Origin: Heliocybe sulcata
Taxonomy: Eukaryota; Basidiomycota; Agaricomycetes; Gloeophyllales; Gloeophyllaceae
Direction: 5' to 3'
Assembly: GCA_004369045.1 (NCBI GenBank)
Contig: ML213507.1
Span: forward strand, 700,755-763,965
Length of the DNA: 63,211 nucleotides
The notes beneath the pieces were generated by a model. That model was given only the letters and a program-made list of their open reading frames with translations, was not told where the DNA came from and searched no databases. The position numbers and the translations under genes are program-made. Position 1 is the stretch's first letter. Each line of letters begins with the position of its first letter. Shown here in pieces: positions 11,001-20,899 of the stretch.

Positions 11001-12290
11001 GGCTAGAGTTAGATTTTTTAGGGCATCAGGGACTTTTCCAATCCATAAACCATTAGCAAGCGCATTTCTGGGGATCTGTCCTGTCTGTAAAGTATTCCCA
11101 CATTCTGGACATACGTGAGTACAATCATGAGCGAGGACGGGTCCCGTTACAGGCTCAATAGGTTCAGATGGTACAATACGTTCTTTTCTGGTAACATTTT
11201 TGCTGGTTCCGCCAAGAAGATCCATAAACATGACATATTCGGCTATAGGCTTCATATAAATAGTCGGATATAATACACCACATACCGCACAACCTGTCTC
11301 ATTTATCATCTCTTCTCCTTGATCTTGACAAAAATTGTATATCAATTGTTGTAACTGTTTTTTATCTTTAGACTTAGGCGGAAATTTAACATCATTGCGA
11401 ACTTCCTGCTCATTAATATTACTGACAACATTGTTCTTAACATTCAGGGTCCAAAATCTATTATCATGATCAGTCGATAAAACTCTTTGTTTAAAATATG
11501 CTGAATTTAATTTGGGTATATAGGGCGCTAATACTGCATAATATTCCGGACAACGGCCACACACGTGAAGCTGTATAGTTTCCCGCATGTATTTTACCTG
11601 CCACCGATTACTGATAGTTATACCATGTAGTTCTCCGACTTCACTAAGCCATGGACCTGAAAGTTGGGTAATAAAAAGAGTTAATGGTGCTTGACTAAAT
11701 ATTATATTTTTATTGTCTTTATACATATACATCGCCTCATCCGGGAGACAGTAGTCAATAAATTTGAAGTGGGTATGCGGACTGGAAAAGAACTCGGATG
11801 AGGTTGACCATTCTGGAATAATCAAAGGGTGTTTTATGATATCGTTGATATGAAAGGCTGCTCTGCATGTACGGCGGACACCGCCTCCTAGTTCCGCATA
11901 CAGTTTGTCCATGATTATATAAGACAAGTGATTGTTGTAGTTTGAATATGAAGTGATCTCATATTTGTTTATAAATGCGGTACCAGCAAGTATCAAAATG
12001 TAGCATCCAGCCGCTGTACCTACAGCCAGCAACAACAGCGATGCTGAATTTGATGTAAGGTTCGTCAAACTATTTCTGTACTCCACGAGGAGGCAGGATA
12101 ACCCTGAAATTTGCTTGATTACAAGCCAGGCCAAAGCCTGAAGATCGTCGACAGGGAACAGCATGATAGGGAAGTATGTTTTGAATGCTAATCGGTTGGG
12201 CGGCAGCAAGTTAACAATCAGTGAGCCGGCAAAAACTGTATTCAAAGTCACAGATAATGATGACATAAGAACTGCCAAGTTTAGTGACAT
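5016..12290 (-). CDS. Helitron Rep/PIF1 helicase with C-terminal USP-like peptidase domain
   Basis: Single intronless frame of 2424 residues: the rolling-circle transposase of the giant element. In order it shows Cys-pair motifs and a DUF6570-like block (about 385-450, CPECGNTL and PRNALANGLWIG). The Rep HUH motif HLHLLLW lies near 866 and the two catalytic tyrosines YVTDY near 1060. The usual Cys-rich segment before NGQCKARFPRP sits between them. A PIF1-type helicase follows, with Walker A GGMAGTGKS near 1557, Walker B FIDEVSMVS near 1637, CGDFAQLPP, and ASQGRTRPNNVV. The last ~270 residues look like a USP/C19 peptidase: NYSCAYDALL near 2165 for the Cys box, and GEYHFTSRF with GDIWYNDG near 2368 for the His/Asp box. 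The first ~126 residues are hydrophobic and unlike Rep proteins; Met127 (11912) is a plausible true start. No AP-endonuclease domain was noticed. All key catalytic residues appear present. Confidence 0.93.
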   Translation of the reverse strand: MSLNLAVLMSSLSVTLNTVFAGSLIVNLLPPNRLAFKTYFPIMLFPVDDLQALAWLVIKQISGLSCLLVEYRNSLTNLTSNSASLLLLAVGTAAGCYILILAGTAFINKYEITSYSNYNNHLSYIIMDKLYAELGGGVRRTCRAAFHINDIIKHPLIIPEWSTSSEFFSSPHTHFKFIDYCLPDEAMYMYKDNKNIIFSQAPLTLFITQLSGPWLSEVGELHGITISNRWQVKYMRETIQLHVCGRCPEYYAVLAPYIPKLNSAYFKQRVLSTDHDNRFWTLNVKNNVVSNINEQEVRNDVKFPPKSKDKKQLQQLIYNFCQDQGEEMINETGCAVCGVLYPTIYMKPIAEYVMFMDLLGGTSKNVTRKERIVPSEPIEPVTGPVLAHDCTHVCPECGNTLQTGQIPRNALANGLWIGKVPDALKNLTLAEQLMIAKVRHNRCVVRVAAGGLKMRANAIMFANPTPKIYDTLPPPRSEMDDVLAFIFTGPTQPVDADFKRTPLLVSHNRVSKALEWLKLNHSDYDDLVISYENLKGYKDNSPPVVVSYHPKTMAEPELGKSLHDDGEEEGTTAGPCPLVVHGVTGTQLYSKSIKALKALAMKHLTTSGKVMAVGHAEQPESIYNNPQLYPQMFPWLFPYGLGGLGNIHCSDKVSEKLHKRQLLMYHDKRFQLDQYFPIIAFNHEQIKSTTTGGFLVADRRSFNTISERLLSVNKFVLAELASRLSKGDKVQPSTEDEKICFQLLHDLDLVGGYVEGSLTSKKYMRNEIWSLIAYKGAPSWFITFAPADVQHPICLYYANTEKIFSMDLLPKDQRSRLIANNPVAGARFFDMMVKLFIKHVLGVGATQDGIYGNSSAYYGTVEQQGRLTLHLHLLLWISNSLSPQEIRDRISGNDSVFEREMINYLEAAHQGEFIERTLLEVEADVKYAESDPRYKDPTQTLPACPPIPCDHNNEDNCDECTCSSRWWEQYKNTVNDLLYRSNIHKCGDHCLVNGQCKARFPRPIIAKSSADTDDGSIQLKKLESRLNTFMPVLTYVLRSNSDVTSLLSGTALKAIVAYVTDYITKTPLKTYTIFQTIRDVFDRQSAMIGGTLADQEKARKLLTQIVNSLSVKMEIGAPMASAYLLGNPDHYTSHRFKTVYWRAYVNEVLGDWELPESQPDMKLENNMEESKNKVLITQSADGYIMYSVVMDYIYRPNEYENICLYDWVRLSRKSHITRKTRAKNIVDVKPNLPIEQDDTILMEDQDVSTTDKKFRFTIQHPQHMTHEVTMVKESFSLVPNFIGGNLPRRDTGNREFYCTAMLTLFKPWREGKNLREEDETWDDAYFSYNFTPRQQELMNFFNIRYECYDARDDYSRLRKTGASSGIPTLHNKELLARMGLDSDQVDDTYDDLDFVVHPEAADYREIGKKTINRLKQMAEMESVLKSSGWLRPLPYKHNFILPEDVHIDQKSRQYWSDNIQQKKEAILQRREQDRVVPKADLPSAPNRLTNWNEVKIVDKRYLLKEFIADNPVIVNLQAAIIDKYSLRPQQERGFRVITNHASMPPTDQLKMYLGGMAGTGKSQVIKALIEFFNSRNESHRFLVLAPTGSAAALVGGSTYHSILGVADKSDMANNSAKNTANMQAKLESIDYIFIDEVSMVSCYDLYHICSQLCKGKGNNDDPFGGINMILCGDFAQLPPAMNRHPLYSSIVGTKAGPRMSVMAQQTAIGKALWHQFITVVILRENMRQKTQTPEDAKLRTALENMRYKACTEEDIIFLRSRIAGLTPGRPQLADPRFRHVSVITARNMHRDKINILGAKQYATDTSQVLMEFYSLDKWKNPSHSKGKRKLRQSKQLHPSEIIEPEIQKILWNLPHTDTSHVAGKLSLCRGMPVLIKKNIATECCITNGAEAKVVTWHSHSLEGVNILDTLFVELVNPPTPVQLDDLPLNIVPINREHMEIECRLPNDTLEKIIRQQIPVLPNFAMTDYASQGRTRPNNVVDLNNCNSHQSYYTCLSRSASTEGTVVVQGFNPKQITGGASGFLRQEFRELEILDHISDLTYHGILPAHIEGHRRNTLIRSYQQWKPDYCPDMVHPAIRWSASQPLKSVDTTEYSDWTLIKPIKAIDTLRPMKKDNQDVYQKTTPKSTPILDTSTLPASAIATDPPDTIQTEIPKPGPVGFIWKSNYSCAYDALLTVIYNLWSESQENWSKQLDINDTMANMISDFESIQLRVIDMEQARDNLRIIMNNFDRNRFPLRRGVGTSVLELYQELIKTTTIGTITSECPRCSHTTSHDITTPFFDCTPFSHTDQETSVSTTRQWLENNLRQEGIHHGMKCCRQHIKTVTVIAKIPAVIALHTTGTTIKPSKYLYINNDKSKRFYLRGIIYFGEYHFTSRFIDSAGDIWYNDGISTGRTCVKEGNISTTRTTTLLNAHQRSATLVIYAQ

Positions 12291-12756
12291 GTGACAATTT
12301 GTATTGTGTAACCATGCTTTGTAATGTCCTGCTTAGTGATGTGATTGGTACGTCGGAACTATGTGGTTCAGTAATAGCAAGAAGTTCACCAACTGCTAAA
12401 TATACCTACAAATTGGTAGCTACAAATCAATCAATGAAATATGAACATATGTTATCTTCATGCGCCCGGGAAGTAAAATGCTGTACCGTCTGGGTAATCG
12501 GAGTTTTGCTAAGCATTATCGGAATTTAAATTCTATTGATCGGCAATTTAATTCGTGAGAACCTTGCATAAAGTGGGTCGGAAGAGTTATTGTACGCTTC
12601 AAGGGCTGTAACCTTTTGCTTATCACCTATGGATTATACCGCATCTCTATTCATACATGAACTCTTGCGTCACAAGCAGCAACACCAGTCAAAATATTCA
12701 TTATAGTCATAAGGCAACACATTGGTGTATGAGACGGCACATTGGTGCAAGATACA
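12291..12756. other. Spacer between Rep/helicase start and cargo gene A stop
   Basis: About 465 bases between the 5' end of the Rep/helicase frame and the 3' end of cargo gene A, both on the minus strand. It should hold the Rep/helicase promoter. I see no clear TATA box or other site I can defend. Confidence 0.4.
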
Positions 12757-15527
12757 TTAATCGACAACAGGACTTGTGATTACGACGACCCACTGCAGGT
12801 TAAGACTCAAGACCGGGTCAGTTCCCTGAACGGCTTTGGTAGGCTTCCACCGAGTGACCGTATACCCCACCATAGCCGTAGATCCACCTGGAATCTCAGA
12901 CATAAACTCTGGCAGGCCAACTTGGTCCAGCCTATGGATCCACTTGTCCCAGTTGATGGCACGATCTACCACGCCCAGCCGTGCGTCGTAGATAGGAACT
13001 ACTCAACTGTATCAGCAATCAAGTCAGACAGAACTATGAAACACTTTACCTTTATCATTCAAGTCCAAGGCCCGGTTAACCTGACCCTTGAGCGGAGAGG
13101 AGACAGGCTTGGAAGTCTTGGAGGGACTAAACAGAGGAGGACGCGAGCTGGGAGTCGAGGGCTCGGCAGTAACTGTAAATAGTCAGAATAATCAATAAGA
13201 GTCTGAATGAACACGTACCGGGTGTTCCACCGCCACTGATGCTAAGTTGTATGGCATCGCCATCCATCCGAGCCACCAAGCCTTCAGTCTGATCATATAC
13301 GGTCCCGACCACGCTCAACCACCTCTGCCACTCGAAAGTATAGAAGACGCCAGACAGATACTTGAAGGAAAACCCTCCACGCTCTGCGGGATTCTGAAGA
13401 TAACATTCGCTCACCGCCACCATTGAAGCACATAAGACTGGCCGATCCTCGTTAAGGACTGCTAGCGCAGATTCCTTCTGGGAGGTGACGTGTAAGATGT
13501 CCGGAGAAATACGAGATAGGTTGATGACAGTTAGATCTTTCTGCTGGAAGCAGATGGACTTCTTGATAAACCTAGTTTCAATCGTGAGAGATATAAAGCA
13601 TATGTTATAAATAGTCACATACTCCAAATCTTCTTTAACGTGAGGACAGATGGGGTCCTTAGGTCCATAGGGCAGTGGAATGCGGCAAGGCGAGTAGGTC
13701 TGGTGACACTGGAGATGGTACTTCAAGCTACCGAACAACACATTTCCGGTAGCCCTACCGCCGAAGCCACGATAAGGGTTGACGTCAACCCAGCTATGTT
13801 CAGGTAAATATGTGTTATATTAATAGATAATAGTTTACTCACTATTTCAGGGCAGGTAAATCCTTATACGTCTTCACCAGGGCAGGGTCCTCAAACTGTT
13901 TGAACAAGTCTGGGTTTGGGGCAGGTCTACCATCGATTATGAATAAGCATGTTCACGACTAACAATATAACAGCGCACCCTTTATCCTTACCGGCACCCT
14001 TGTTGCCGGTTGACTTATCAACATCGCCAACCGAACGCCTTATAATATATAAGTTATCACAATACCATAGATACGCAGCTACAACACTCACAAAACCACT
14101 GGCCGATCTTCGTCACTATCCACCGTGGACGGCTTTGGTGGGACCCTGGTTTACCATGAGCATATTATATATATATATATTTAAGAACAATTTACCTGAG
14201 ACGGGGACGGTCGTCCTCCTCCTTATCCTGCACCTCAGCATCGCTCGATTCAGCACTTATCTGACTAGAATCATGCTCCTGCTCCTCGTCCTGCTCCTCC
14301 TCCTGCTCCTCATCCTGCTCCACGTCCTGCTCGTCCAAATCATTATCATCCTCATCGTAATCTGTACCCTCATGGCCGTCCTCGTCTTCCGGTTCTCCTA
14401 CCGGCTGAGTGCCGACATCGAATATATCGTTGGAACGCTCAGGCGACACACGATGCTGGGTGTACCTTAAGAAATAGATCATAAGTAATGTCATTTGGAC
14501 AGGGAACCAAGGAATTATTTAACATACAGGATCTTTCGGCCGTCCGTGACGGGAGCTAGGTCATCGACATTCTTCTTCTTCGTGGTAGTCTTCTGGCGCT
14601 TCACTACGGGCCTGTATCAGTGTTAATCAATGAAGCCTGCATAAAGAATAAACATCACGACGTACTTCTGAGGTGGAGAAGGAGGCGGCTTCACGTGTTC
14701 ACTGAATAATAAATGACTAAATTGTGTTACGCAGACATGCAATAAGAGTACGTACTTGTTAGTAGAAGGCGGGAGGACCTCAACATCATCGTCGGATCCA
14801 GCAATTCGGCGCTTAGAACCCTTCACCATTCTAAACAATATATATCAAAAATACGAAGCACCCATTTTAACACAGACAACGTACATTTTGTCCTTCACCT
14901 GCGTGACTGCAGCTATCTTTTTCTTATTACTATCCAGCGCTTCAGAGATTACTCGCTTGACAGACGGTGGGTCGCTTATAATATTAATGATTAAAACAAG
15001 TTTCAAACATCGTAATAGGTGAGAGCGCACCTGGTTTCATCACCTGAACTGATATCGATCACTTCCTCAGCATCAACCGCAGCAACCTCCTCTTCTGAGT
15101 CACCATGGGAGGCAGACACCTGCTTCTTGCTAGTGCTAAAAGCAATAAGAATCAGAAAATAAAAATGAAATAAAAGCATAATAACTGAAGTGATGATCTA
15201 CCTCGTCGATGCCCGTGACGGCTTAGTACGCCTCCCGGAATCTACGGGATCCGCATCCTTAATCTTGGTAGCCCTAGATTAAAACACAGTCAGAAGTAAG
15301 GCTAAATTAGATGATAGAAACCTCACCTTTTCTTTGTAACAACCCGACGGTTTCCAACCTTGCGAGCGGCGGCCGCAGACGAAGCAGACTGACTAATATT
15401 CATATTATTTATCTCAAATCCCTGAGGAAATAATATAAAAAACTCACGCGTTAACAGGAGCGGAAGTACCTGCACCTCCGGCGGTGTCAGGACGCGTATC
15501 TTCGGTACTTTCAGAGATAGCGGTCAT
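12757..15527 (-). CDS. Cargo gene A: acidic nuclear-type protein, unknown function
   Basis: Minus-strand gene of about a dozen short exons; start ATG 15525-15527, stop 12757. Exon 1 encodes MTAISESTEDTRPDTAGG and ends at a GTGAGT donor (15442-15447); exon 2 starts at 15392. Next come a basic stretch (RKVGNRRVVTKKR), EEVIDISSGDE, SDDDVEVLPPS, and a very acidic Asp/Glu/Gln run near 14270-14400. Then follow PAPNPDLFKQFEDPALV, a conserved-looking domain (VDVNPYRGFGGRATGNVLFG to CPHVKEDLE, then FQQKDLTVINLSRISPDILH), and a C-terminal block VDRAINWDKWIHRLDQVG and EIPGGSTAMVGYTVTRWKP. The two VIDI/VEVL-plus-acid segments resemble SUMO-interacting motifs. I do not recognise a named family. Similar blocks recur, to my recollection, in many agaricomycete hypothetical proteins. 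Interior exon edges are approximate. Confidence 0.72.
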
Positions 15528-16236
15528 ACTGTGCAGTGTTGAGATACAGTCCATGTAAGAAAATGGGCGGCACGCACCTAGTCGATCTACTGACTTCTAC
15601 AGGACTATAACTCGAATGCATAAGAAGACCGTCTCGAAAATACATGGATCAGGCATACCTTCCAAGACGCCTGCTGGGGATAACTTTACGACCAGACTTC
15701 CTAAGAACAATGATTGATACGGTCAGGCGACGATTCCAAAGGAGCGGCAGAATAAATGTAACCTGGTTGGGGTCTCCTGCTCGGAAGGTATCCTCGCCAT
15801 GAATCCAGGCAGTTTATTCCTGACCTTATATATGGCAATGCACAACAACCCACATCCAAAGAACCTGAGATGCGACGTATCTGTGTAAGGCACATGTCCA
15901 GGTTCTGGAGCGTCGCTGACTTAGGGAGATCAGATAATCATCATTAGGGTCGCATAGTTAGGATCTTCCGGTTTGTTATTTGCAAATACCTTCCGGCAAC
16001 CATGATCTCCCATACATATAGAAAAGGAGATCATTACTTATTATTTCAATGGCCAAATAACAGGGCAAGCATGGGTGCTGCAGTAGTAGGAATAATAGAA
16101 AAGGAGATGGCGGACCCAGTCGCCATATAATATTCACAGTTGTTTTTCTCGGCATTGCTTATTGATATGATTGCCTCAGTTCGGACCACTGTAATCTCCG
16201 GAAATCGCTAGGCAATCGCTAGGCAATCGTCAGCAC
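15528..16236. other. Divergent promoter region of cargo genes A and B
   Basis: Gene A runs left and gene B runs right from this ~700-base interval. No additional gene is supported; the small minus-strand frame at 15701-15895 has no recognisable content. Confidence 0.45.
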
Positions 16237-17730
16237 ATGCATTGTACAGAAAGGGTAACTTATTCCTCAAGCGGCAGACCAGAATATGTTCCAGCCGGCT
16301 CTAGACTAGGTTACCACATGATCTGGCTCCAAAAATCAGTAATACGACAGAATGAGTTCATAGTGAGCACGACGTCACCTGCGCGAGGAAGTGTCCCTCA
16401 CGAATCCACTCAGCATACAGCTGTCCGCCCCTCCGCGCAACCTTCTCCCATCTGCCACAATTGGGCCTCAGACAGGATGGAACGAATAGATCAGGAAGGA
16501 GCAAGCACGTACCATCATTACAGAATGTAGGAAGACACGAGCTAACTGTAATATTTCCAGAGAATGCAGTCGCCTATTGGGCAGAGCGATTCCAAAGCGA
16601 CGAGGACACGAAGTGGCACATGTTGAACACGGCTGCTACAAAAGTGAGATAAGCAGTAAAGCTGATCAAGGATACTTGCTCATGTACTATGCAGCCAGAC
16701 AACATTCGTATCGGGACGACTCTAACCCAGAATCCGATGAATCCAAAGGTCCAAGTGCTGACGTTCCATCCAAAAGAAGACGGCAACTGCGACGAGTTCA
16801 ACCTCCGAGTAGTAGGAATATTATGTGCCAAGGACTTGCCGCCTCAGCTAGAACCGCTGTAGTAAGTAACTGAGGTCAACCGTGATAATACTTAATACTT
16901 ACACTAAATAATAGCATCCGGAAGGCGTATAAGAAGCAATTCTTGAATCAGAGCATTCAGATTACTGGACTGTCTGACGAAACATTCAAGAATGCCATGC
17001 AGGGTATAGCAATCATCCACCGGCACATGTCCCGCTCTTTCAAGGACGGTGCTATGCAGTCTTGGGCTCCGTCGGATTTTGATGGACACCCGGCCATCGA
17101 CGTGACGACTCGGTTCTTCAACCACTCCAAAGCTCCTGGAGGAACGATCAGCATTCCTTTCGACACCAACATAGACCCAAAAGGAATACTGTCCAAACTC
17201 GTGGACGACAAGTGGGTGCATACCCCGGATAATACTGTTGATTACTGCCAGTTTATCCAGAAGGAGGACGAGAAATTTAAGTAAGCGCATAATATTCTAT
17301 CTAACGCCGGAACTTAACACAAAAGCAAGGTATATCAAATGCAACCCAGCGATTTTTCGCATCGGAGATATTGTGGAAGTTGAAGTGGGATTCATCGCCA
17401 TACCCATTGCCTCGAGTCAGGTCCGACTAGGGTTAGTTCTAAGGTCCCTCACAGCATTGGACACTACATATTCTGATGTAAGTCTCATCGAATATTATCA
17501 ACAACTGATGCTGACATACCCAGATGGCTGCTACTCGGATCCCGGAGTATAGCGTATCCCATAATCTCCCGAAAACTCGATCTATCAAGCGCACCAGCCG
17601 AGCGGAGGAGGAAGATGTTGCTGACACCCGAGTACGCCTTGCCAGACTTTACTTGCATGAAGACCGAATGGATACCAGCAACGGCCAAAGTCAGTACGGA
17701 TTAATTGACAAATACAAGAAGGACCTCTAG
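16237..17730 (+). pseudogene. Cargo gene B: FRIGDIVEVEVGF-type protein with an in-frame stop
   Basis: Plus-strand spliced gene. Well-supported exons are 16653-16861 (KLIKDTCSC to AKDLPPQLEPL), 16915-17280 (IRKAYKKQFLNQ to QKEDEKFK), 17330-17477 (YIKCNPAIFRIGDIVEVEVG to TALDTTYSD) and 17524-17730, ending YKKDL-stop. All junctions have GT and AG and keep frame. The preceding coding block (NAVAYWAERFQSDEDTKWHM, about 16560-16649) is in the same frame as the 16653 block but separated by TAA at 16650-16652. The spacing is too short for an intron, so this looks like a nonsense mutation. The first exon is unresolved. I cannot name a function. To my recollection the IGDIVE...LVLRSL block recurs in basidiomycete hypothetical proteins. 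It sits between acidic gene A and coiled-coil gene C. Confidence 0.68.
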
Positions 17731-18047
17731 TTAATGGGGTTGTCATCGGAGCGCTGTATTCACTTAAGAATAACGCCATAAACTAGTATACGATCAAGCC
17801 CGGAGTAGTCTGATGCAGGTAGATAATAAATGAATCATGCTCAATGTAGACCCATCTTGAAAGCTTCACAAGGGCGGTGACAAACAAATTAACAAGTTGG
17901 CACCTCAGCAAGAAGAACGCCCAATGACCATATATTATAACCCACAATACCAGTAATATCACCAAGCCTTATAGGAAGATTCATTATGCATGTTTATTCT
18001 ACAATACACGCGTTCATCATCTACAGACCTTTTCCGCAAGCCAAACT

Positions 18048-19712
18048 CTAAACGGAATCCCACGCGTTCCGCATGACATCGTCAATAACTTCAGGACCCT
18101 GTGGGAGCTGCACATGTTCGCCCGAATCGGATGGCACCGATTCGGGGAGTTCCCCCTCATACATCGCCAAGCGTGCCTCGAGAGTTTTGACCCTAATCTT
18201 GAGCATCTCAATTTCTTTAGAGAGCTGATCCACCCTTGCCGTGCCGGAGGCTCTGAAAGCATTCAAGTCATTCACGATGACACGGGCATCCCGCATAGCG
18301 TTAGAAACGTTGATGCTCTGCTGTTGAAGCTGTTCCGAAAGTTGGCTATTGCGTCTTTCGATGTCGTCTGACACGTTCACGCGTGCCTCGACGCCGGCCA
18401 GTCTGGCTTCGTCACTGGCAAGACGAGCCTCAAAAAATACGAAGCGACCTGACATAGTTCAGCGACTCGAATGGGGGAGGAAATAGACATAATACTCACT
18501 GTCTGGATCTATGTGAATGCCCATGGGGACGACGGGAAGTGGCGCAGCTGGAGTAACTGTGGGAAGAGGCGTATCTGGAGTAACTGCAGGAAGCGGTGCA
18601 GCTGGAGGAACTACGGGGAGCGGCCCCGCTGGAGGAACTCCATCGGATGCGGCTATCGTTCCAATTAGGGTTCGGGATGTCGCAGCGTCGTAGACGTGGT
18701 CACCATGGACCGGTTGAGAAGATGACGCTGTTACTCAAAGGTCAGATAATACAGAGACGACAAAATTTCACAGACGAACCAGGTGGGTTAACTCGCTGCA
18801 ACTTGGGGTCAACCACATCCATGGGTGTCTCCAAAGGCCTCTTCCCAGCGCGACGCACACGGAGGGATCGCTTCGGCGATCCCGGTAACACCTCAGTGTT
18901 CTCAGAGTCCGATTCCAAGACTTCCGCATGGGTCTGCGGGCCAGACGAGGTCTTGGTGGTTTCCGCGACATCTTCCACAACGTCCTGGTCTGACAAAATC
19001 GGCGTAATCTTCGGCACAACTTTCCCCTTCCCTTTCCCTTTCCCTTTCCCTTTACCCGCATCCTCTTTGGAATCCGCGTGTTTGACCCGCGACTTGGCTA
19101 AGGTGCACTTGCGCTTTGAGCTCCCGCACTCGACACACGCTGTGTCAGCCTTCTGTCCGACCGCGTACGTGCATGATAACCCCTTGCTGAGACACTCGGA
19201 ACACTGCCGTTATACTCATTAGAAACCAAAGAGGGCATTGATATAAGATAGGACGCACTGGGACAGTCTGCGCGATCAGTGCCGTCGACTCACTCCCCGT
19301 CACCTTTTCCCTCCGCGGCTTACGAGAACTAGCCCTAACTTTTACTGACCTCAGACTTTCCTCCTCATCCGCATCGACCCTAGCCTCCACCTCACGAGAT
19401 GCATTGCGAATGGTACCAGAGGTATCGCCAGTTGACCATGGCATCCACGGGAGCTCAGCGAGAGGTCCATCGTGCATCGCAAATACGAGATGCCGCGGAA
19501 GTAGCGCCTCGCATTCAGACACAAACCGAGCCTTCTGGACATTATCCGCGGACCTGGGCTTTAAGAAACGAACATTAACAAGAATGTACTCAGCAAAGAC
19601 AGATACCCACCAGCACATCGATGAGTGCGGACAACGCATCATCCATAGAGAATTCCGTGTCCAGGTACCGTCGAGCAATCAGTTTAACTTCCAAGCGCAC
19701 TGCATCGGCCAT
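18048..19712 (-). CDS. Cargo gene C: Cys-rich, Pro-rich, coiled-coil protein
   Basis: Minus-strand gene starting MADAVRLEVKLIARRYLD at 19712 and ending NAWDSV-stop at 18048. In order: an N-terminal ~110-residue region; a Cys cluster with spacing C-x2-C-x5-C then C-x2-C-x6-C (CSECLSKGLSC and CVECGSSKRKC, about 19105-19215) that could bind zinc; a Lys-Gly run (KGKGKGKGKGK); a basic RVRRAGKRP patch; Pro-rich repeats of type PLPxVTPxxP (about 18530-18640); and a C-terminal coiled coil with heptads (EARLASDEARLAGVEARV, KEIEMLKIRVKTLEARL). An intron around 18450-18500 joins IDPDS to RFVFFEARL. The architecture suggests a nucleic-acid- or chromatin-binding oligomer, but this is inference; no family is recognised. 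Confidence 0.72.
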
Positions 19713-19845
19713 AGTTGACAGTACAATAGTTGCGGAAGCAGAAAGACCAACGGAAGCACGCTGCGGGCAACTAACAAGAAGAAGAAAAAAACTTCCGCAG
19801 TTACAAACGCGTGTGGCGGGGAAATTCTCACGTTTCCCGCATTTG

Positions 19846-19981
19846 CGGGATGTGGCGGAAAGTCGATTGCGGAATTTTGCAGGATTTAGTGGAAAGTCGA
19901 TTGCGGACTTTTGCGGGATGTGGCGGCAAGTCGATTGCGGAATTTTGCGGGATTTAGTGGAAAGTCGATTGCGGACTTCTG
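19846..19981 (+). repeat. Four 34-bp tandem repeats upstream of gene C
   Basis: Four units starting at about 19846, 19880, 19914 and 19948. Each holds AAGTCGATTGCGGA (third unit CAAGTCGATTGCGGA). Units alternate between GGGATGTGGCGG and GGATTTAGTGG starts, giving a 68-bp higher-order unit. They lie 130-270 bases upstream of the gene C start codon, in its presumed promoter, inside a wider stretch rich in GCGGA/TCCGC words. Confidence 0.85.
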
Positions 19982-20899
19982 CGGAGACCTGAACACCGCA
20001 AGACTCCCAGCCACCAAACTTTATACTTACCGTAAACAGACCATCTTACCGTATACTATACAGTAGAAAACGAGCGGGGACATCCTTATGGCTGAATACC
20101 ATTGTGACAGTTTCCGCGGAGTTTAACGAAAGCCGCAAGCGACGTTGACCGGCCGCACAGTCCCAGACCAATCAGATCAAGCGATTCCAGAATGGATACA
20201 ACTAGGATACACACCACCTATTACAAACGTCGGTTCATCTTAGGACACCAGACCGATCATGATTCTCGACCAAAGGCAACAGCACAAAGCAATAAGCGCA
20301 TAAAGGCTGTGCTACGCATGTGGAGTCCCAAGATAGCTATCGGCTTCACTGACTTAGAACGACGAACCTCCAACCGAGAAGACAAAAACTGCGGGACGTA
20401 CGCAAAATTTGCACTTCCACGTTGCTCTCGCCTTGGCACCATATCTGACGTATCGTCACTCACCCTACCCGCAGCGAGCGGCCGCCACGATAAAGACGAA
20501 AATGCAACAGCACTAACAGAAGTCCGCGACGTACCATCACCAGCCATCAAATAGCCAGAAAGGCCGCGAGGTATCTATCTGAAGATTAGGATTATATCCA
20601 CCCCACCCCCACCCCTTTCCTATAAAGCAACTCACGGAAGAGAGTCAACCGAACAATATCCGACTTGAACTGTCCAAAGGAGAGAGTAAAGAGAGAGAAA
20701 GAGTACAAGAGAGAATACGGAGTGAAGAACCGAACGTCGCACCCACCTACATGACGTATGTTTGGCAAAATAACTTGTTTAAAATCCGCGATATGTACGT
20801 CATATGCTTTCACGCTGCCCCCAACCAACTGACGGCAATTCTAGAATTCGTGAAAGGGTGTTCCCCAGTGTGATACAAAATAGTTATGTGATTATAGAG
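19982..20899. other. Intergenic region between cargo genes C and D
   Basis: Genes C (left) and D (right) diverge from here. Open frames on both strands at 20192-20554 overlap and neither has recognisable content or flanking splice sites I can defend. A purine-rich stretch (GAGAGAGTAAAGAGAGAGAA, about 20681-20720) could be a promoter element of gene D. Confidence 0.4.

Noticed and set aside
5016-12290. Canonical TC...CTRR Helitron
   Set aside because: The element starts TTACGAG and ends CTCAAG with an internal inverse copy of its start; the canonical end motifs are absent.
13949-14494. Hydrophobic plus-strand frame (LLLVLLLLLLLILL...) as a membrane protein
   Set aside because: It is the antisense of the Glu/Asp/Gln run of cargo gene A, which has consistent introns on the minus strand.
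18596-19222. Plus-strand frame of 208 codons with FPFPFPFPFP
   Set aside because: Antisense shadow of gene C; the minus strand gives the Cys cluster, Lys-Gly run and coiled coil in one spliced frame.
19846-19981. CRISPR-like array
   Set aside because: The units are directly abutting tandem repeats without spacers, in a eukaryotic genome.
20192-20554. Possible small cargo gene (either strand)
   Set aside because: Both strands are open, neither has recognisable motifs or splice context; recorded only as intergenic.
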